Below are positions 45,514 through 58,213 of a stretch of 64,000 nt of DNA, piece by piece. Origin of the DNA: Utricularia gibba (Eukaryota > Streptophyta > Magnoliopsida > Lamiales > Lentibulariaceae); the NCBI GenBank assembly GCA_002189035.1, contig NEEC01000012.1:1922001-1986000 (forward strand), in the 5' to 3' direction. Position 1 is the stretch's first letter. Each line of letters starts with the position of its first letter. A model generated the notes under the pieces. The model was not told the origin of the DNA. It saw nothing but the letters and a program-made list of their open reading frames with translations, and ran no database searches. A program made the position numbers and the translations under genes.

Positions 45514-47481
45514 CTGCACAAGCCACAGGCATTCAAAAAATTAGGAAAATTAGGTATTTTCATGGTCAAGAAGCTTTTACTCAGCCCTCTTTAAATTTCA
45601 ACAAAACAAAGTTGCACATCAGAACAGATCCACTTCATCTACGACGAATCTACGTACTTGAGCGCAAAAACATCAGCCTCAACGAAAGAGAAACAACCAG
45701 TCCCCGGACCCTAAAAGTACATTCAGGAATACTATAGGGCAATAAAAACTGTACCCATAAAAAAACCCTAATTCATCAAAAGCACCTTCTGACAGTCCCA
45801 TCAAAGGACACAATCAAAAGCAACCAACGCGATCTGATTCAACCACCACCAACAAAATCAACAGAAACCCCAGATCCCAATCAATCTAACGAAATCGCCT
45901 TCCCCTCCTCACCAATACGACTGTATATTATTAAAGAACCTTCCATGGGTAAAAATGAAAATACCAAGTCAATGACAAAAACCCATTAACGAGACACAAA
46001 ATAGCACCTTCGATATTGAAAAATTCTTCACACCACAGCCCCTCAATCAGTGCGAATCGGAGGGATTGAAAGAAATTCGAATCCCGATGCAATATCTTGA
46101 GAGTGGCGCAAGCCCAGGAGGGGGAGGGAAGAAACCACAAAAGGGGCTGACTTCTGCAAAAATGTGTGCTTCGCTCTCCCTCGGGACTCTCTTACTCTAA
46201 TATATCTCGGATATATTATTAAACTGAAACGGCCGAAGAAGAAATTCTGTTTGAAATCAAGTTTTAGCATTACATATCTCAATTGTTTTAGTTTTTGATA
46301 TAAATAATCATTCTCTCACAAACCTACATAAATTAATAATATTATTTATTAATACAAAAGCATACCAACAATTTACATAAATTTTTGTCAATTGATGCAA
46401 TATGAAATAAAAAAGGAAACTCGACGACATAAATTTGTAAAGTTTTTAAAATTGGTGGAATTAATCTTCAATCTTTAATGAAAATGACATAATTAATTTC
46501 TATTGATATATTTAGTACTTAAATTTTGATGTACTGAGCACATTTAGTACCCAATTTTTGACATCGAAAACATATTTAGTCTTCATTTTTTTAATTTAAT
46601 CATTTTTTGTTCCTATTATTTAAGTATAATTTATAATTGATCCTTAATTTTTAAAAATCAAATATATTTGATCCCCATTGTTTAATAATTTGACAAAATT
46701 AAATAGTGTTTTAGAAAATTTTTAAAACATATTTTTATTTTTCCAAATTATCTTATAAAAGTATAAATATGAAATAAAAGTAATCAATTTTTTAATTTTT
46801 CAAAAATAACTTTTATAGTATAATTTTAAAAACGTTTATGATAAAATTAATTTTATAATTAAAAATATTCTAAAATAAAAATATTTTTATTTATGAAAAG
46901 TAAAAATAATTTTAAAAAATTTTTCAAAACATTGTTTTAATTTCTATTTTTGCTGACCATCATCGACCACCACCGGCAGCATCCCTGCTAGCGACGGCCG
47001 GAGATCGATTGAAAATAGTAAAATTAAATTGAAGATTGATTTTGCTACTAGTAAAAATAGTGAGAATTATTTTTTACCAATTTTAAAATAGTGAAGACCA
47101 ATTATCAACGGTTATGAAATAGTGGAGATTAACATAATGTTTTAATAAATCAATTATGATATTTAGGTAAATAGTAGTGACTATTGTTGTAATTTTTTCA
47201 AATAAAAAATATATTCTATAATATTTATTATTTTTGAATTCTAAAATTGTGCAATTTATTATTTCTAAGTTCGTGTTCCGTTTCTGGGTCCTTGTGATTC
47301 CTCCCGGTCTGAGGCTCAGCGTACCTGTAATGCAACCGACCTTAGTTCGATCCTGAGCTTCTTCCCAATTCCGGTCGATCGGGAAATTTGACTCTGAATA
47401 CATATCAATCCCAAGTTCTCATCCTTGGATCTAATACCATCTGTAGAGGTTCCTTGCTTTGATTCTTGAAGATTGGTTATC
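45514..47481. other. Divergent spacer between PHD/RING and SYP4 genes
   Basis: 45514-46150 is probably the 5' UTR, an intron and the promoter of the PHD/RING gene. 46250-46700 is AT-rich. A hAT-like MITE relic lies at 46704-46934. 46960-47480 is AT-rich and then becomes the leader of the SYP4 gene. Confidence 0.55.
46704..46934. mobile_element. hAT-like MITE, second copy
   Basis: 231 bp, the same length as 7739-7969 and similar to it in inverse orientation. The left end is TAGTGTTTTAGAAAATTTT and the right end AAATTTTTCAAAACATTG. No clear target duplication remains, so it is probably older. Confidence 0.55.
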
Positions 47482-49951
47482 ATGGCGACAAGGAATCGGA
47501 CAATTTTGTACAGAAAGTATAGAGATGCATTGAAGAGTGTCAGGTTACCGGCGGGCTCAACGTCTTCGAGCACCGGTGGAGGAGGTCCGGTGATCCAGAT
47601 GTCAACAACCTCTTTTCTTAACCCAAAAAGAACATACGCTCGCTTGGATACCGAAGATCCTGGAACATCTGGGTGCGTTGAACATTTTACCATTTGATTA
47701 GTGCGTGAAATCTGGTACGATGATTGACTGATCATTTGCGGGGATGATATATTCTGCCTTTTTCCTTGCGATACTTCCAAGATCGTGAGTGGCATTTGCT
47801 TTAGGGAGTTGATTTCGAGTAACTCTAGTTGATCTCTGTTAATGTGAATGTTTTTTTCTTGTAGTGATTTGGTCAATGTGAAGTTTTTTATCTTCTTCTC
47901 CGACCTTGGCGGAGTTTATGTCATGGTTCGGTTAATTTCATATCTAGTTTGTGATTATGTGGTAGAATGAAGCCGTTTGTTCCTTGTTTCCGGAGGGTAA
48001 AGTTCATTACCTTATAGGAGCCCATTGATTTGATGTGTTTCCTCTTGTGTGATTGGGCACCATACTTCTGCAAACTCTGATGCCTGTGAATGCGTGGCAA
48101 CTGACAGAAAAATAGTTATAATAGATCAAAAGACGAAGGGAAGAAGACAGCGTTACCTGCCAGGAATTTATCGTGATTGTATACATTAGTTAGATCCTCA
48201 CTAATGTATGGTTTGATGCAATTTTATTCCTAGGATTGTGTTAGGCTCTAAAGATGTGTTTTTGAAGCAGTGTGAGCACAGTGGCAGTTGGTTTGCCACC
48301 CGCCTGGGTGGATGTATCTGAAGAAATTGCAGCAAATATTCAACGCATGAGGCTAAAGATGGCTGACTTGGCAAAAGCTCATGCTAAGGCTTTAATGCCT
48401 TCTTTTGGAGATGGTAAAGAAGACCAACAACGGATTGAATTACTCACAAATGAGATCACAGAACTCTTAAGAAAGTCGGAAAGAAGATTACAAAAATTTT
48501 CTGCTGCTGGACCTTCTGAAGATTCAAATATCAGGAAAAATGTCCAGGTATGAAATTTGTACTGGAATATTTCCCTCTTTTACACCTTCAGAATATGAAA
48601 TAAATTTCTGAATGCTATGAGCAAATGGTTCTAGCAGATGCTGCATTTATATTCACCACCATGAGTTTGTCTAGGCATAGTACTATACCTTCATTTGGAA
48701 GGAGACGGCCATATCAATCTGAGCGTTTTGAGTTTCATGAGACAGTTGTGTTTCCAATTATTGAAGTATTTTCTGCACTTGCAATGATGTGTAGGACTTA
48801 TTGTGCTATCTTCTGCCATTTTTGCTACTCCCGAACATTTTATGTTAGTATTCAATCTTTAGTTCTTTTTGTACTTATGACGTTTATTCTGTTGCAGCGA
48901 TCATTAGCTACTGACTTACAGTCACTTTCCGTGGAGCTACGTAGAAAACAATCCACATATTTGAAGCGACTTAAACAACAGAAAGAGGTGGTCATGATTA
49001 ACTCCGTCTCTGGATCTAGATGTGTATAATTTTGTTGCATATTTTGTCATTTTATTTGAAGTTGATCAATAGATTATATCTCTGTCATACTTATCTTCAA
49101 GTTTTGACAAGTGTTGCTATTTTGTAGAGTTCAGATGGGGTTGATTTGGAGATGAGCTTAAGTGGAAGCCAGTCTAAAAGTGCAGATGATGATTTTGATG
49201 ACGTTGTGAGTAGATAATTCTTGTTTTGCTAATATTTGTTCCGCTTTGGATATAATCTATTCATAATCAAGAGTTTATTGTTGAGCATTAGTAAGTTTCG
49301 TTCATACCTGAGGTGGTGCTTGACGACTCATGCTTCTTTTTGTTCTGTTTAGGGTTTGAATGAACACCAGATGGCCAAACTAAAGAACAGCGAGGTGCTC
49401 ACTGCAGAAAGAGAAAGGGAAATTCAACAGGTGATCAAGATCTGTCACTGCTTTGTCCCTACTTCTCCATCTTTCCCTCTATAACATGTTGCTCCCAGGT
49501 GGTGGAATCAGTTAATGAACTCGCCCAAATCATGAAGGATTTGTCTGTATTGGTGATTGACCAGGTTTATGGCCGCATGCCCCTCTTTTCATGTTATTTC
49601 TGGTGTGGTTTTCACTGAAGGCTGTTGTATCCCTTGAGCAGGGGACCATTGTCGATAGGATAGATCATAATATAGCAAATGTCGCAGCCTCAGTGGAAGA
49701 CGGGTTGAAGCAGCTTGAGAAGGTTCCTGCTTTATCATCTCATATCCTTTTTTTTTTGTATTTTCTTCTTTACTTCTACTTTTATCAATCTTTACGTGGA
49801 GTTGAATGGTAAGACTGATGGCTAGACTCTATGCACATTTCAGGCAGAGAAAAGCCAAAAACAGGGTGGCATGGTTATGTGCGCTACAGTACTGGTAATC
49901 ATGTGCTTTGTGATGCTAGTTCTCTTAATTCTGAAGACTATACTATTCTGA
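47482..49951 (+). CDS. Syntaxin of plants 4 group (SYP41/42/43, Tlg2-like t-SNARE)
   Basis: Eight exons in unbroken frame: 47482-47672, 48271-48547, 48898-48987, 49128-49205, 49353-49430, 49499-49564, 49642-49722 and 49844-49951, giving 322 residues, the family length. SYP4 proteins are Qa-SNAREs of the trans-Golgi network that drive vesicle fusion in secretory and vacuolar transport. MATRNRTILYRKYRDALKSVR is the family N-terminus. LPPAWVDVSEEIAANIQRMR begins the Habc helices. The SNARE helix runs from EREREIQQVVESVNELAQIM through DLSVLVIDQGTIVDRIDHNI, with the Qa zero-layer Gln. A hydrophobic tail anchor (MCATVLVIMCFVMLVLLIL) closes the protein. Confidence 0.95.
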
Positions 49952-50484
49952 GATTTCAATACATCCGATTCTTGTGTAAGTCATACCAGAAGCAATTTTC
50001 CGTTACATCCCAAGTTTCCCTCCTTTAGGTTATAGAATCCACAGGATGATCATGAGACTTTTTGTGCGTTGTTTACTTTCTGTACGTGGTTTATTGATAT
50101 GTTACCTGGATCCACATTTTCAAGTTTTCACCGGCATATTCAAGAATTTTGAACCAGTTGCATCAAAAGTTCTCCAGTTTACGATTCACTTGCTCAAACA
50201 ACCGGATCAGAAACAGTTTGAGGTCTTGAACACATTCCTATCTAGCAAGAACAAGGGAATTGTTCTTAAAATTCCACAGATCAGGAGGTGTACATCAGTG
50301 AAATTACAATGGTATTAATCCCAATTGTTTCACAATTGATAACACGATGATGACTAAAGGATGGAGTGAATACATGATACTTAACCATCCTTGCACTTTT
50401 TGGTTGTAACAAACAACCAAATGGAAGCTAAAGAAGACTTTGGTTAATCAGATAGTAGCTGACTGATGCTTGATCACAGTGATG
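49952..50484. other. Convergent 3' spacer
   Basis: Lies between the SYP4 stop and the DPD1-like stop. It is moderately GC-rich for the window and probably holds both 3' UTRs. No supported gene. Confidence 0.6.
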
Positions 50485-52065
50485 CTACTCGAAGCATTGC
50501 TGAATCAGTTTCCATACCGGCATCTTAAGGTCAAATGTTAGCCTCTGAAGCACGAGTGCCAATACATTGACGTCTGATAGCGCGCGATGCGCTGAGCCAA
50601 TCAAAGGAATGTTGTAGTACTCCCTCAAGGCTTGTAGTGTATGCTTGGTAGGAGCTTGATCCCCTGAAATTCAGAAAAAAAGGCAACAGAAAATCTTTCA
50701 TCAGTGCAGCAAATGAGAGATCAATTCACAAGCAGCTTTTGAGCCTAGATGCTGCTCAAGAGGAACCCGGCTGCCTACGCAAGTGGAGCAATAGAAGTGG
50801 GGAACAGACCTAAGGACTTGGACAAGGAACGAGCAAGCTGGCAAGTGTCAACAAATAGGCAGTAAGGAGGTAACTCATAAGAGCAGCGGCTGAACTCCTT
50901 CTTCAGAAAGGGGACATCAAATGTGCGTCCGTTGTGAGATACAAGAATCACATTACCACCAGGGATTCGCCGGCTCTCAAGATACTCCAGCAGGATGGGA
51001 ATGAAATCTTTCATCCTACAGTCAATCATGAATGAGACTTTGTTATGCTTCAATGATTAAGCTGGATTCCCTTTACTACAATAAGGGCTTTTGTAATATA
51101 AGGCAATAACCATGCTGCGTTTCTAGAACAGAAAAACACCCAAATGGCTTGAATGTTACAGAGACTGTAGAGGAAAGGGGAATCAACTCAATGTTTGAAT
51201 GTAAGGACATTTTCATGTGCACCAATTCCATTGCTTCTTTTTGTCCCAAAGATTTTGCACATATTCTACTACTTGACACAGGGAAACATGAGCTTCAATA
51301 AACAAACAAGGCCAAACTAAGAATGAAAAATGTCTTATTTTCAAACTCATGATGAAAGAGAAAATCCCTTCTTTTCAACTAACACAAGTGCTGCTAAACC
51401 AAGAAGCTGCCCATGCTCTAAGATGTAAAATCTATTAGTCACCTGGGCACATCAGATCTGTTCACCATGCGAGTCGAAATACCGTGAATACCCTCATTCG
51501 GCACATCACGCTCCGGATTTATGAGTGTTTGAAAAGTGCTGTATTCACCCCCTCGGAGATCTTGACAAGCAAATTCAACTATCCTATCCTTTTCTCTGCT
51601 GAACCCTGTTGTTTCAATATCAAAACAAATTACTGTACAACGCTGGGCCAGGTCAATGTAATGCTGGTCAGATTCAGGTTCCGTTCCTGTGGTTTCAACA
51701 TCATATGTAGTCAACATGGGAGCAGCACTTCGAGAAATAATCAATTTTCTACTTAATTTTCTGCTCCCTTCTGTCTTCTCGGCTCCTAGTTTAGAACTAC
51801 TTGACTTGGTTCTTGTTACAGCAATTACTTCAGGAGTAGTCCCTAAACTCCTGTTGCTTCCTCCAGACTTTGCATTTGAAGTTTTCCGGGTGTATCTCCT
51901 GATGTATCCGCCTTCAAGATCATAGTTTGAACAAAGTGTCCTAAATGAACTTCTTCCCTTAATCCTACCTAATCTATGAAGAGTACCCCAACATGAGTTT
52001 GCTAATAAATTCCATCTCCACTGAGGATACTGCACAAGAGATATGCACATGGAAATTGTCCTCAT
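50485..52065 (-). CDS. DPD1-like organelle DEDDh exonuclease
   Basis: Three exons in frame: 51443-52065, 50810-51015 and 50485-50663, giving 335 residues. The exonuclease domain has Exo I (CFDIETTGFSREKDRIVEFA, with Asp and Glu), Exo II (SHNGRTFDVPFL) and Exo III (AHRALSDVNVLALV, with His and Asp), so all DEDDh residues are present. It resembles Arabidopsis DPD1, an exonuclease that degrades plastid and mitochondrial DNA in pollen and ageing leaves. The N-terminus is rich in Arg and Ser and fits an organelle transit peptide. The ATG at 52065 is used because the longer frame would need a GTG start. Confidence 0.9.
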
Positions 52066-53439
52066 CTGAGCAACCACAGGTTGAGGAGATATAAATCACC
52101 TAAAAGGACAGCATACGTGAGACCCAAATTCTTGAAATGGCAAAAAGCATAACAGGAAACATGCCACACTTCTTCGATACTAAATCCATACACAAAGGCC
52201 TCATGAGACTAAGACATTTTCTGGCGTAAAATTATGGTTTCACTTACAATTTAACAGTGAATAAAAACAAATCCTCCAAGTACATGACTTCAGTAGTTAA
52301 TAAGCCAGTAAGGAAAAGAATACTGTCTAAACGAAACACTGCCAAATAGGGTCGACAAAGTCGAACAATATCTAAACTGCAGAAATTAATAAGCTTTATT
52401 CAAGACAAAGATCTGTCTCCATCCTTTTCTAGGCACAAAACGATCATTTCATGTATCACACACAAGGCATCATCATAATGAATAACTGTGGATTTCTATG
52501 CTTAAGGTTCCAAGTAAAGACGGATAAAAATTCTTGACATCGCTGATTCATGTCATAACAGGAAAAACTACACCCTAAAAAAGTCTGGCATTCCATTAAA
52601 GCCTCCCCATTCACATTAACAAAATCAACGTGAATCAATGAAGATCCGAAATGCAAACCCTAAAAAGCCTGCACATGAAAACAATCACAACCCACCAACA
52701 ATCCAATCGCACAACTTCTTCAAACCAAAAAACAAGCGCATAAACAACTAGGAGCCTGAAGTACGGAATTCAATGGGCGATGAAAACAAGTAAAAGGAAT
52801 TACCTGAACGGCAAAGCATTGACCCGAAAACTGAAAAATATACAAGAAGCACAAGCGTGGGGAGTTGGGTCGAATGAACCAGCCAAGGAATGGGCACAGT
52901 TGTGCACGTTCACGTTAGTGCCGGTAGCCCGCCCGAGTTGTGGGATCCGATCCAAGTCCGTTGTCCGAATAACCAACCACCCCTCCTCCTCCCTCTTACT
53001 CAATCCGATCTTGATTCCGTACCAGGGGACGTGCCTTTTACAATTTAGACAATTTACATGATTTCAAATGATAAATGTCTGAAAATATTTATTAATAATA
53101 TATTTTAGTTACTTATGTTTATATAAATACACGATTAAAATTGAAATTATATTTAATAGACATATTTTTAAAACGTGCATTTAAAATAAATTATATTGAT
53201 AAAATATTTAAAATAGATTAAAAAAACAAATCTCATTGAATTAAAAAAAAACTTATGTGAAAAAAAATTGAAAAATATGATTAAAAGGACCATATCAAAT
53301 ACCGTTTAAACACTTAAACAAAATGAAATATGAAATATCAAAATAAATAAATAAAACATATCACACACCGTTTAAAACTTTATGATAAAAAAAATTATTA
53401 GTGAGTTAAATATAGGTGGGTTGAAAGTGTTCTTTTCTC
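52066..53439. other. Upstream region of the DPD1-like gene and AT-rich spacer
   Basis: 52066-52900 probably contains the 5' UTR with an intron and the promoter of the DPD1-like gene; no protein is supported. 53040-53430 is AT-rich and non-coding. Confidence 0.5.
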
Positions 53440-54525
53440 TTTATTTATTACTTTTGCATTAAGAATTGGAGATAGTTAGCCCCACCTATGGCTGTGAATG
53501 CTAATAGGGGTAGGGTGTGGAAATAGTTTGGCTTTAAGACGGGTGGGCACACCAAATCGGGTCAACCCGACTCGACTCCGGTTTGATAATCAAACCAATA
53601 TCCAGTGGATGGAGTACCAAAGTTATGCTGATTCCTTAGGGCTTCTTTAGATTTCATTTCATGTGCAAAGAAAACTCAAAATCTTACTGTTCTGTTCATT
53701 GGCTTAGACCTGTTGGTGGTCTCCCTTCTGGGGGAGGCTTCAGGGAGCTTGCTCAAGACTAAAACTCACATTCAAAAACATATTTTTGCTTATTCACAAG
53801 CAAGGGGCATTCTGGCTCAGACAACTGGGTTATAGTTGAATCCTGACCACAATTACAACTTAACAACAGGTATCCTATAAAATTTACTGGTCACATGAAT
53901 GGCTCGCACTGGAAATCAGAGAGTGCCTCATCCATCAATTCAGCCTTCTCTTGAATTTCTCAAAGACCATGGCGTCTAGGAAAAAAATGTCCATATTTTT
54001 AGCGAAAATGTAAGCTAGAACCCCAAAAAATGGATGGAAACGAACTTATTCACGAACTATGCACAGGCTACCATCAACTGGAAAAGACCAAGCTCACCTG
54101 TTTCACATGGTTAACTATTGCAACCTGGGTAGTCCTGGGATCAAGATATTCGTTCTCAACAATCTCATTATATGACGTAACCAGAACCTACAAAGAAATA
54201 TAAACTAACTGATGTGAATCTCAGAAGAATTGATGGAACAATGCGACACAGGTCACCAAGCTTGAAACAAATTGGAAACTACATAAATATCGTAAAAATT
54301 TGCAGATGCCAAGCTAGTAGCTTAAAAATATTTGTGCAAGCCAATGAAATCACAGTCAAAAAATCACTGCATAGATTTCTCATCAATTAGCAGTTCGCCT
54401 TTTCTTTAGGGATCTGAGCTTCTCACATGTTAGCTACAAAACTGATAACAGTAAATTAAAGGGATACCATGCATCTCGCAGATAAGATCGGGCCTTTCCA
54501 TAAAAAATTAAAAAAAAAAACTAAA
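53440..54525 (-). pseudogene. CAPZA relic (copy 3) with downstream flank
   Basis: 53440-53775 matches the 3' flank of CAPZA copy 2 (57720-58030; for example TAGCCCCACCTATGGCT and GGTTTGATAA). At about 53776 it jumps into the intron before exon 3, so exons 4 to 10 are gone. Exon 3 itself is intact at 54098-54187 (NEYLDPRTTQVA, with both splice sites). The following intron matches copy 2 up to about 54525, where homology ends and exons 1 and 2 are missing. Intron identity is clearly closer to copy 2 than to copy 1. Confidence 0.88.
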
Positions 54526-54753
54526 TCCAAATTTCAATGCCAAAAATGAAAAAACTTATAAACTAGGGATACCATAAAACAGCATAAAAATCAAATTTTT
54601 TGAATGTTAATCCGAGAAAATCGTGCACTTGAAAAAGCTATTGCAAATTTGAGTTCGGAAATGCATGGCAGTGTTTTGACAACGAAATCATAACTAAATC
54701 AACATAATGTTTCCAATAAATGTGAAACGCTCTTGAGCCAGTTGATGCACATG

Positions 54754-55301
54754 TCATTCATTTCTACCAGCTTTGATTTTTGAGTATCCAATTTCAGCAT
54801 CATCTTCTTCATCTTCATCGTCATCTTCTGTTGTTTCTCCACTATGAGATGAACTTCTGAAAAGCTTCAAATCCGTATCAGCTTCAAAATCACTGAAAAG
54901 ATCCTCTCCAATTTTCACATCACGGTGTTTAATCAAAAGCCATCGCAGCAATCTATCTTCCTTGTTCAGGTAGTACAGCTCACTGTTGAAGCTTGGTGGT
55001 GTCATCATCGTCATTTGCATCAATTGAGCCTACACAAATAATAATTCTATGTTCATCATCATGCAGAGCAGTCCAGATAATACAAAGAGCAATTGAACTC
55101 ACAGATGGCACACTAAACCTGATAGTAACGGCCATCCAACTTCTTTATGCCGTAACCCAATTGAACATTCCCAAAGGACTTCACATCAGCAAGAACTCCA
55201 TTTTTTCTAAAAACATGCTTCCCCAATCTTGTAACTAGATCCAAAATAGCCACACTTGTTACATTTGGTTTCAACAAAAGCATGCAGTCATAAATAGGCA
55301 T
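54754..55301 (-). CDS. Organellar small ribosomal subunit protein bS6
   Basis: Two exons, 55119-55301 and 54754-55029, in frame, giving 152 residues. bS6 belongs to the platform of the bacterial-type 30S subunit; this plant form is nuclear-encoded and serves an organelle, probably mitochondria. MPIYDCMLLLKPNVTSVAIL, RLGKHVFRKNGVL and VQLGYGIKKLDGRYYQ cover the bS6 fold. LNKEDRLLRWLLIKHRD in exon 2 completes it. The tail is acidic (TTEDDDEDEEDDAE). No obvious presequence is visible, which is also true of plant homologues I recall. A relic of exon 1 lies at 17108-17297. Confidence 0.9.
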
Positions 55302-58213
55302 TTTTTCCTTGATTGATTGTGCTGAAGACCTGCAGCAGGCTGATAATTAGTCTTAGTTGAATATGGATAATCATCCAAATTTCGCTAGCTCCCACTAGCA
55401 GCCAAATCCCCCATACACATGCACCCGAACCCAAAGTGGCCCATTTCAAGAATTTCAATAAAGAATAAATCTTACGGCAACGCTACGAGTTATATTCCTC
55501 GATAAACCTTACGAACTCGATCCATGTCAAAAGAAATACAAGTAGGCAAAAAATTATAAAGCGAAACATAAAACTCAATTCTCAGTTTCACAACCCAGGC
55601 ACGCAAGGGAAATCCATTGAAAAGAATAAGAAGTAAGAAAAAGAGAAAGCCATTCATATCACCTGGGTGCCGACAACTTTCCCAAAGCGGCTGAAGACGC
55701 TTTCCAGCTGCCGGTCTATCTCGTCTGCCGCTAAACCACCGATGAATATACGGTTTTCCTACTGCTCCGCCATCTCTACGCTCTAAACTCAATGACCGAA
55801 AAGGAGCATCAACCAATAGAGAATCAAAATTCAAACAAAGCTCAGAAAACTCAGAAACGCAGCAAAAATACCACGGCCGTGGATCCACAAGCTCATTGGA
55901 TCCAAGAACGCGGCCCATGCCGCCTACTACTCGGGCCTAGCCCGTGATCCAAGACTTTATTCTTGTTGGCCCATGACCCCATTTGTACCTCTGTTTAATA
56001 TAATTTTTTGATACTTAGAAAATATTTTTAATAAATTAAAATTCTGAAACTTATTCAAAAAATTGCATCAAAGATCCAAATTTTTTATTTAATAGCAAAA
56101 ATGGTCTCCATTATTTGATGTGATTGATCTCCATTAGTAAAATTGATTCCTAACATTTTACTTATCAAGCATAATTGATCATTAAAATTTAAGATATCCC
56201 ACATAATTAGTTCTCAAAATTTTATATCCTCGTTATTTTTAGTCCTCATTGTATGCGTACCATGCATATTTGGTCCTTGATGTTAAAAAACTAGACATGA
56301 TTGGTTCTTGATATTTTAATATTTGGCATAATTAATGATGTTGTGGTTGAAAATCAATATTCGAACAAAGACCGATTTTTGGGTTATGAGTACTGTCGGG
56401 GGCATCATATCCAGTTAAAATTCTAGTGTTTTGGGGTGATGCGATATGGTCGACAGAAATGAAAAGAGACAAGGGATTTTTATGTGGAAATTGTCGAGAA
56501 ATGAAAAAACCTCAGAGCTGTCGGAACTTATCGAAAGATGGTTTCACTAAATAGAGAAGTAGAAGAAATACAAGTTAAAGAACCTGGAGTCCAACCTTTT
56601 CTTTTTCAGGATTTCTTATATTTATAGGAGAGTTTGATCTGATCGAATTTTGAATTCTGTAGGTGTCAGCTATTTTCTGTGGTTGCTATACGTACTGTGG
56701 TCTTACTTTTCGAATAATCGTTACTTGCTTTGTCATTGTCATAATTCGATCACTTTTCAAACTATCCACAACAATCGCCATTGACAAACTCTGACAGTTA
56801 TTGGCCTGTCAGTTTGCACTAGTCCGTCAAAACACCTTTAGATTACTTTTCATAGACCGATTAAACCAATCTAATTTAGACCCCATCAAATGCCCAAATA
56901 ATATTGACATTATAAATTCCCATTATTTTTATTTTTTTATGTTGGTTCCTATTGTAAATATTCATTTTTTCATAAACCTAATTTTTTGTTTTTTTTTTTG
57001 CAAAATAGGTTGATGCACTCTTATTACCCATATTCTTATATGATACCAGTTGCTTTGAATATCCAAACTTCATAATCTTACGTTTTTTACTTTTGAGAAA
57101 AATATTAATTTAAAATTAAAATAATCATTCTATTTAAACATATTATTTCTCGTTTATAATCAATATAGAGTATCATCATTAGATCTATTGCCTTACATTA
57201 TTCTAATCTTAAACAATTAGCATTTTCGTTAAATACGACTTCATTCCACTATTGGTACGAGCCCTATTTGTCGTTCATCACTTGTCATCGCCGATGCTAA
57301 TGTGGCAATCGGCACCACGGTGTGCAATGCTCCCATCGGCAGCCACAGACAGCCAGCTGCTGTGTCGACTTGTGGCCATGCAGTTTGGATTTGATCCTGC
57401 TTGGTCAAAAGGCAAAAAATTGAATCTATTTTGTTTCAATTTATTTTAATTTATTTAAGTTTAATATTATCATACCTTTCATAATTTAATATTAAATCGA
57501 AAATCATAATTAATTTTTTTCATTATGTGCTTTGAAAAATACTTATTCTAGGGTCTTAGAAAATATTTGTGTAAATTTTATTGCGTTGTAATGTTTAAAT
57601 TATAAATTCGTTTGATGATAATTTGAGTGAAAATATGAATTTTTTACTTAATGGAAAATAATCCCTAAATAATATTAGCACTATAGATCCCCAATCTATA
57701 ATTTGAATGTTTTTTCTCCTTTATTTATTAATTTTGAATTTAGAAGTGTGAGGTAGCTAGCCCCACCTATGGCTATAGATGCGAATAAGGGTAGAAAGTG
57801 GAAATAGTCTGGTTTATAGACGATCGGGCACACCAAATCAGGTCAACCCGACCCGACTCCGGTTTGATAACCCAACCAAGCTATCGATGCTGATTCATTA
57901 GGCTCCCTTTAGATTTCATTTCATGTGCAGAGAAAACTCAAAATCTTGTGTTCTGTTCGTCAACTTAGACCTGTTGGTGGTCTCCCTTTTGGGGGAGGCT
58001 CAGGGAGCTTGCTCAAGACTAAAACTCACATTCGAATTGATATAAGAACAAAGGAAAACGATGCAAACAAAAGAAGAGATCTTTGAAGCAAATGTGAGAG
58101 CTCACCCCTAAATCAGAAAAATGGAAGAGATACACAACAGAGCAAACAGCAGATGAAATGAAAACGATGAAAGCTTGTGGTAGAAAAGTACCTTGTGTAG
58201 TAGTCATCAGAGA
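55302..58213. other. Spacer with an RRM exon relic and CAPZA 3' flank
   Basis: 55302-55660 is upstream of bS6. An RRM exon relic lies at 55663-55773. 55990-57700 is AT-rich and holds short worn stretches resembling old LTR DNA (56380-56830), but no clear element. 57720-58213 is the 3' flank of CAPZA copy 2, also present at 53440-53775. Confidence 0.5.
55663..55773 (-). pseudogene. First exon of an RRM protein, with a stop at codon 5
   Basis: From the ATG at 55773 the frame reads MAEQ, a TAG, then ENRIFIGGLAADEIDRQLES and VFSRFGKVVGTQ, ending at a CAG/GTGATA donor. RIFIGGL is an RNP2-like motif, so this is the start of an RNA-recognition motif, perhaps of the NOL8/ROS3 type. No further exons are found. 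It lies upstream of bS6 on the same strand and might feed transcripts into it. Confidence 0.65.
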
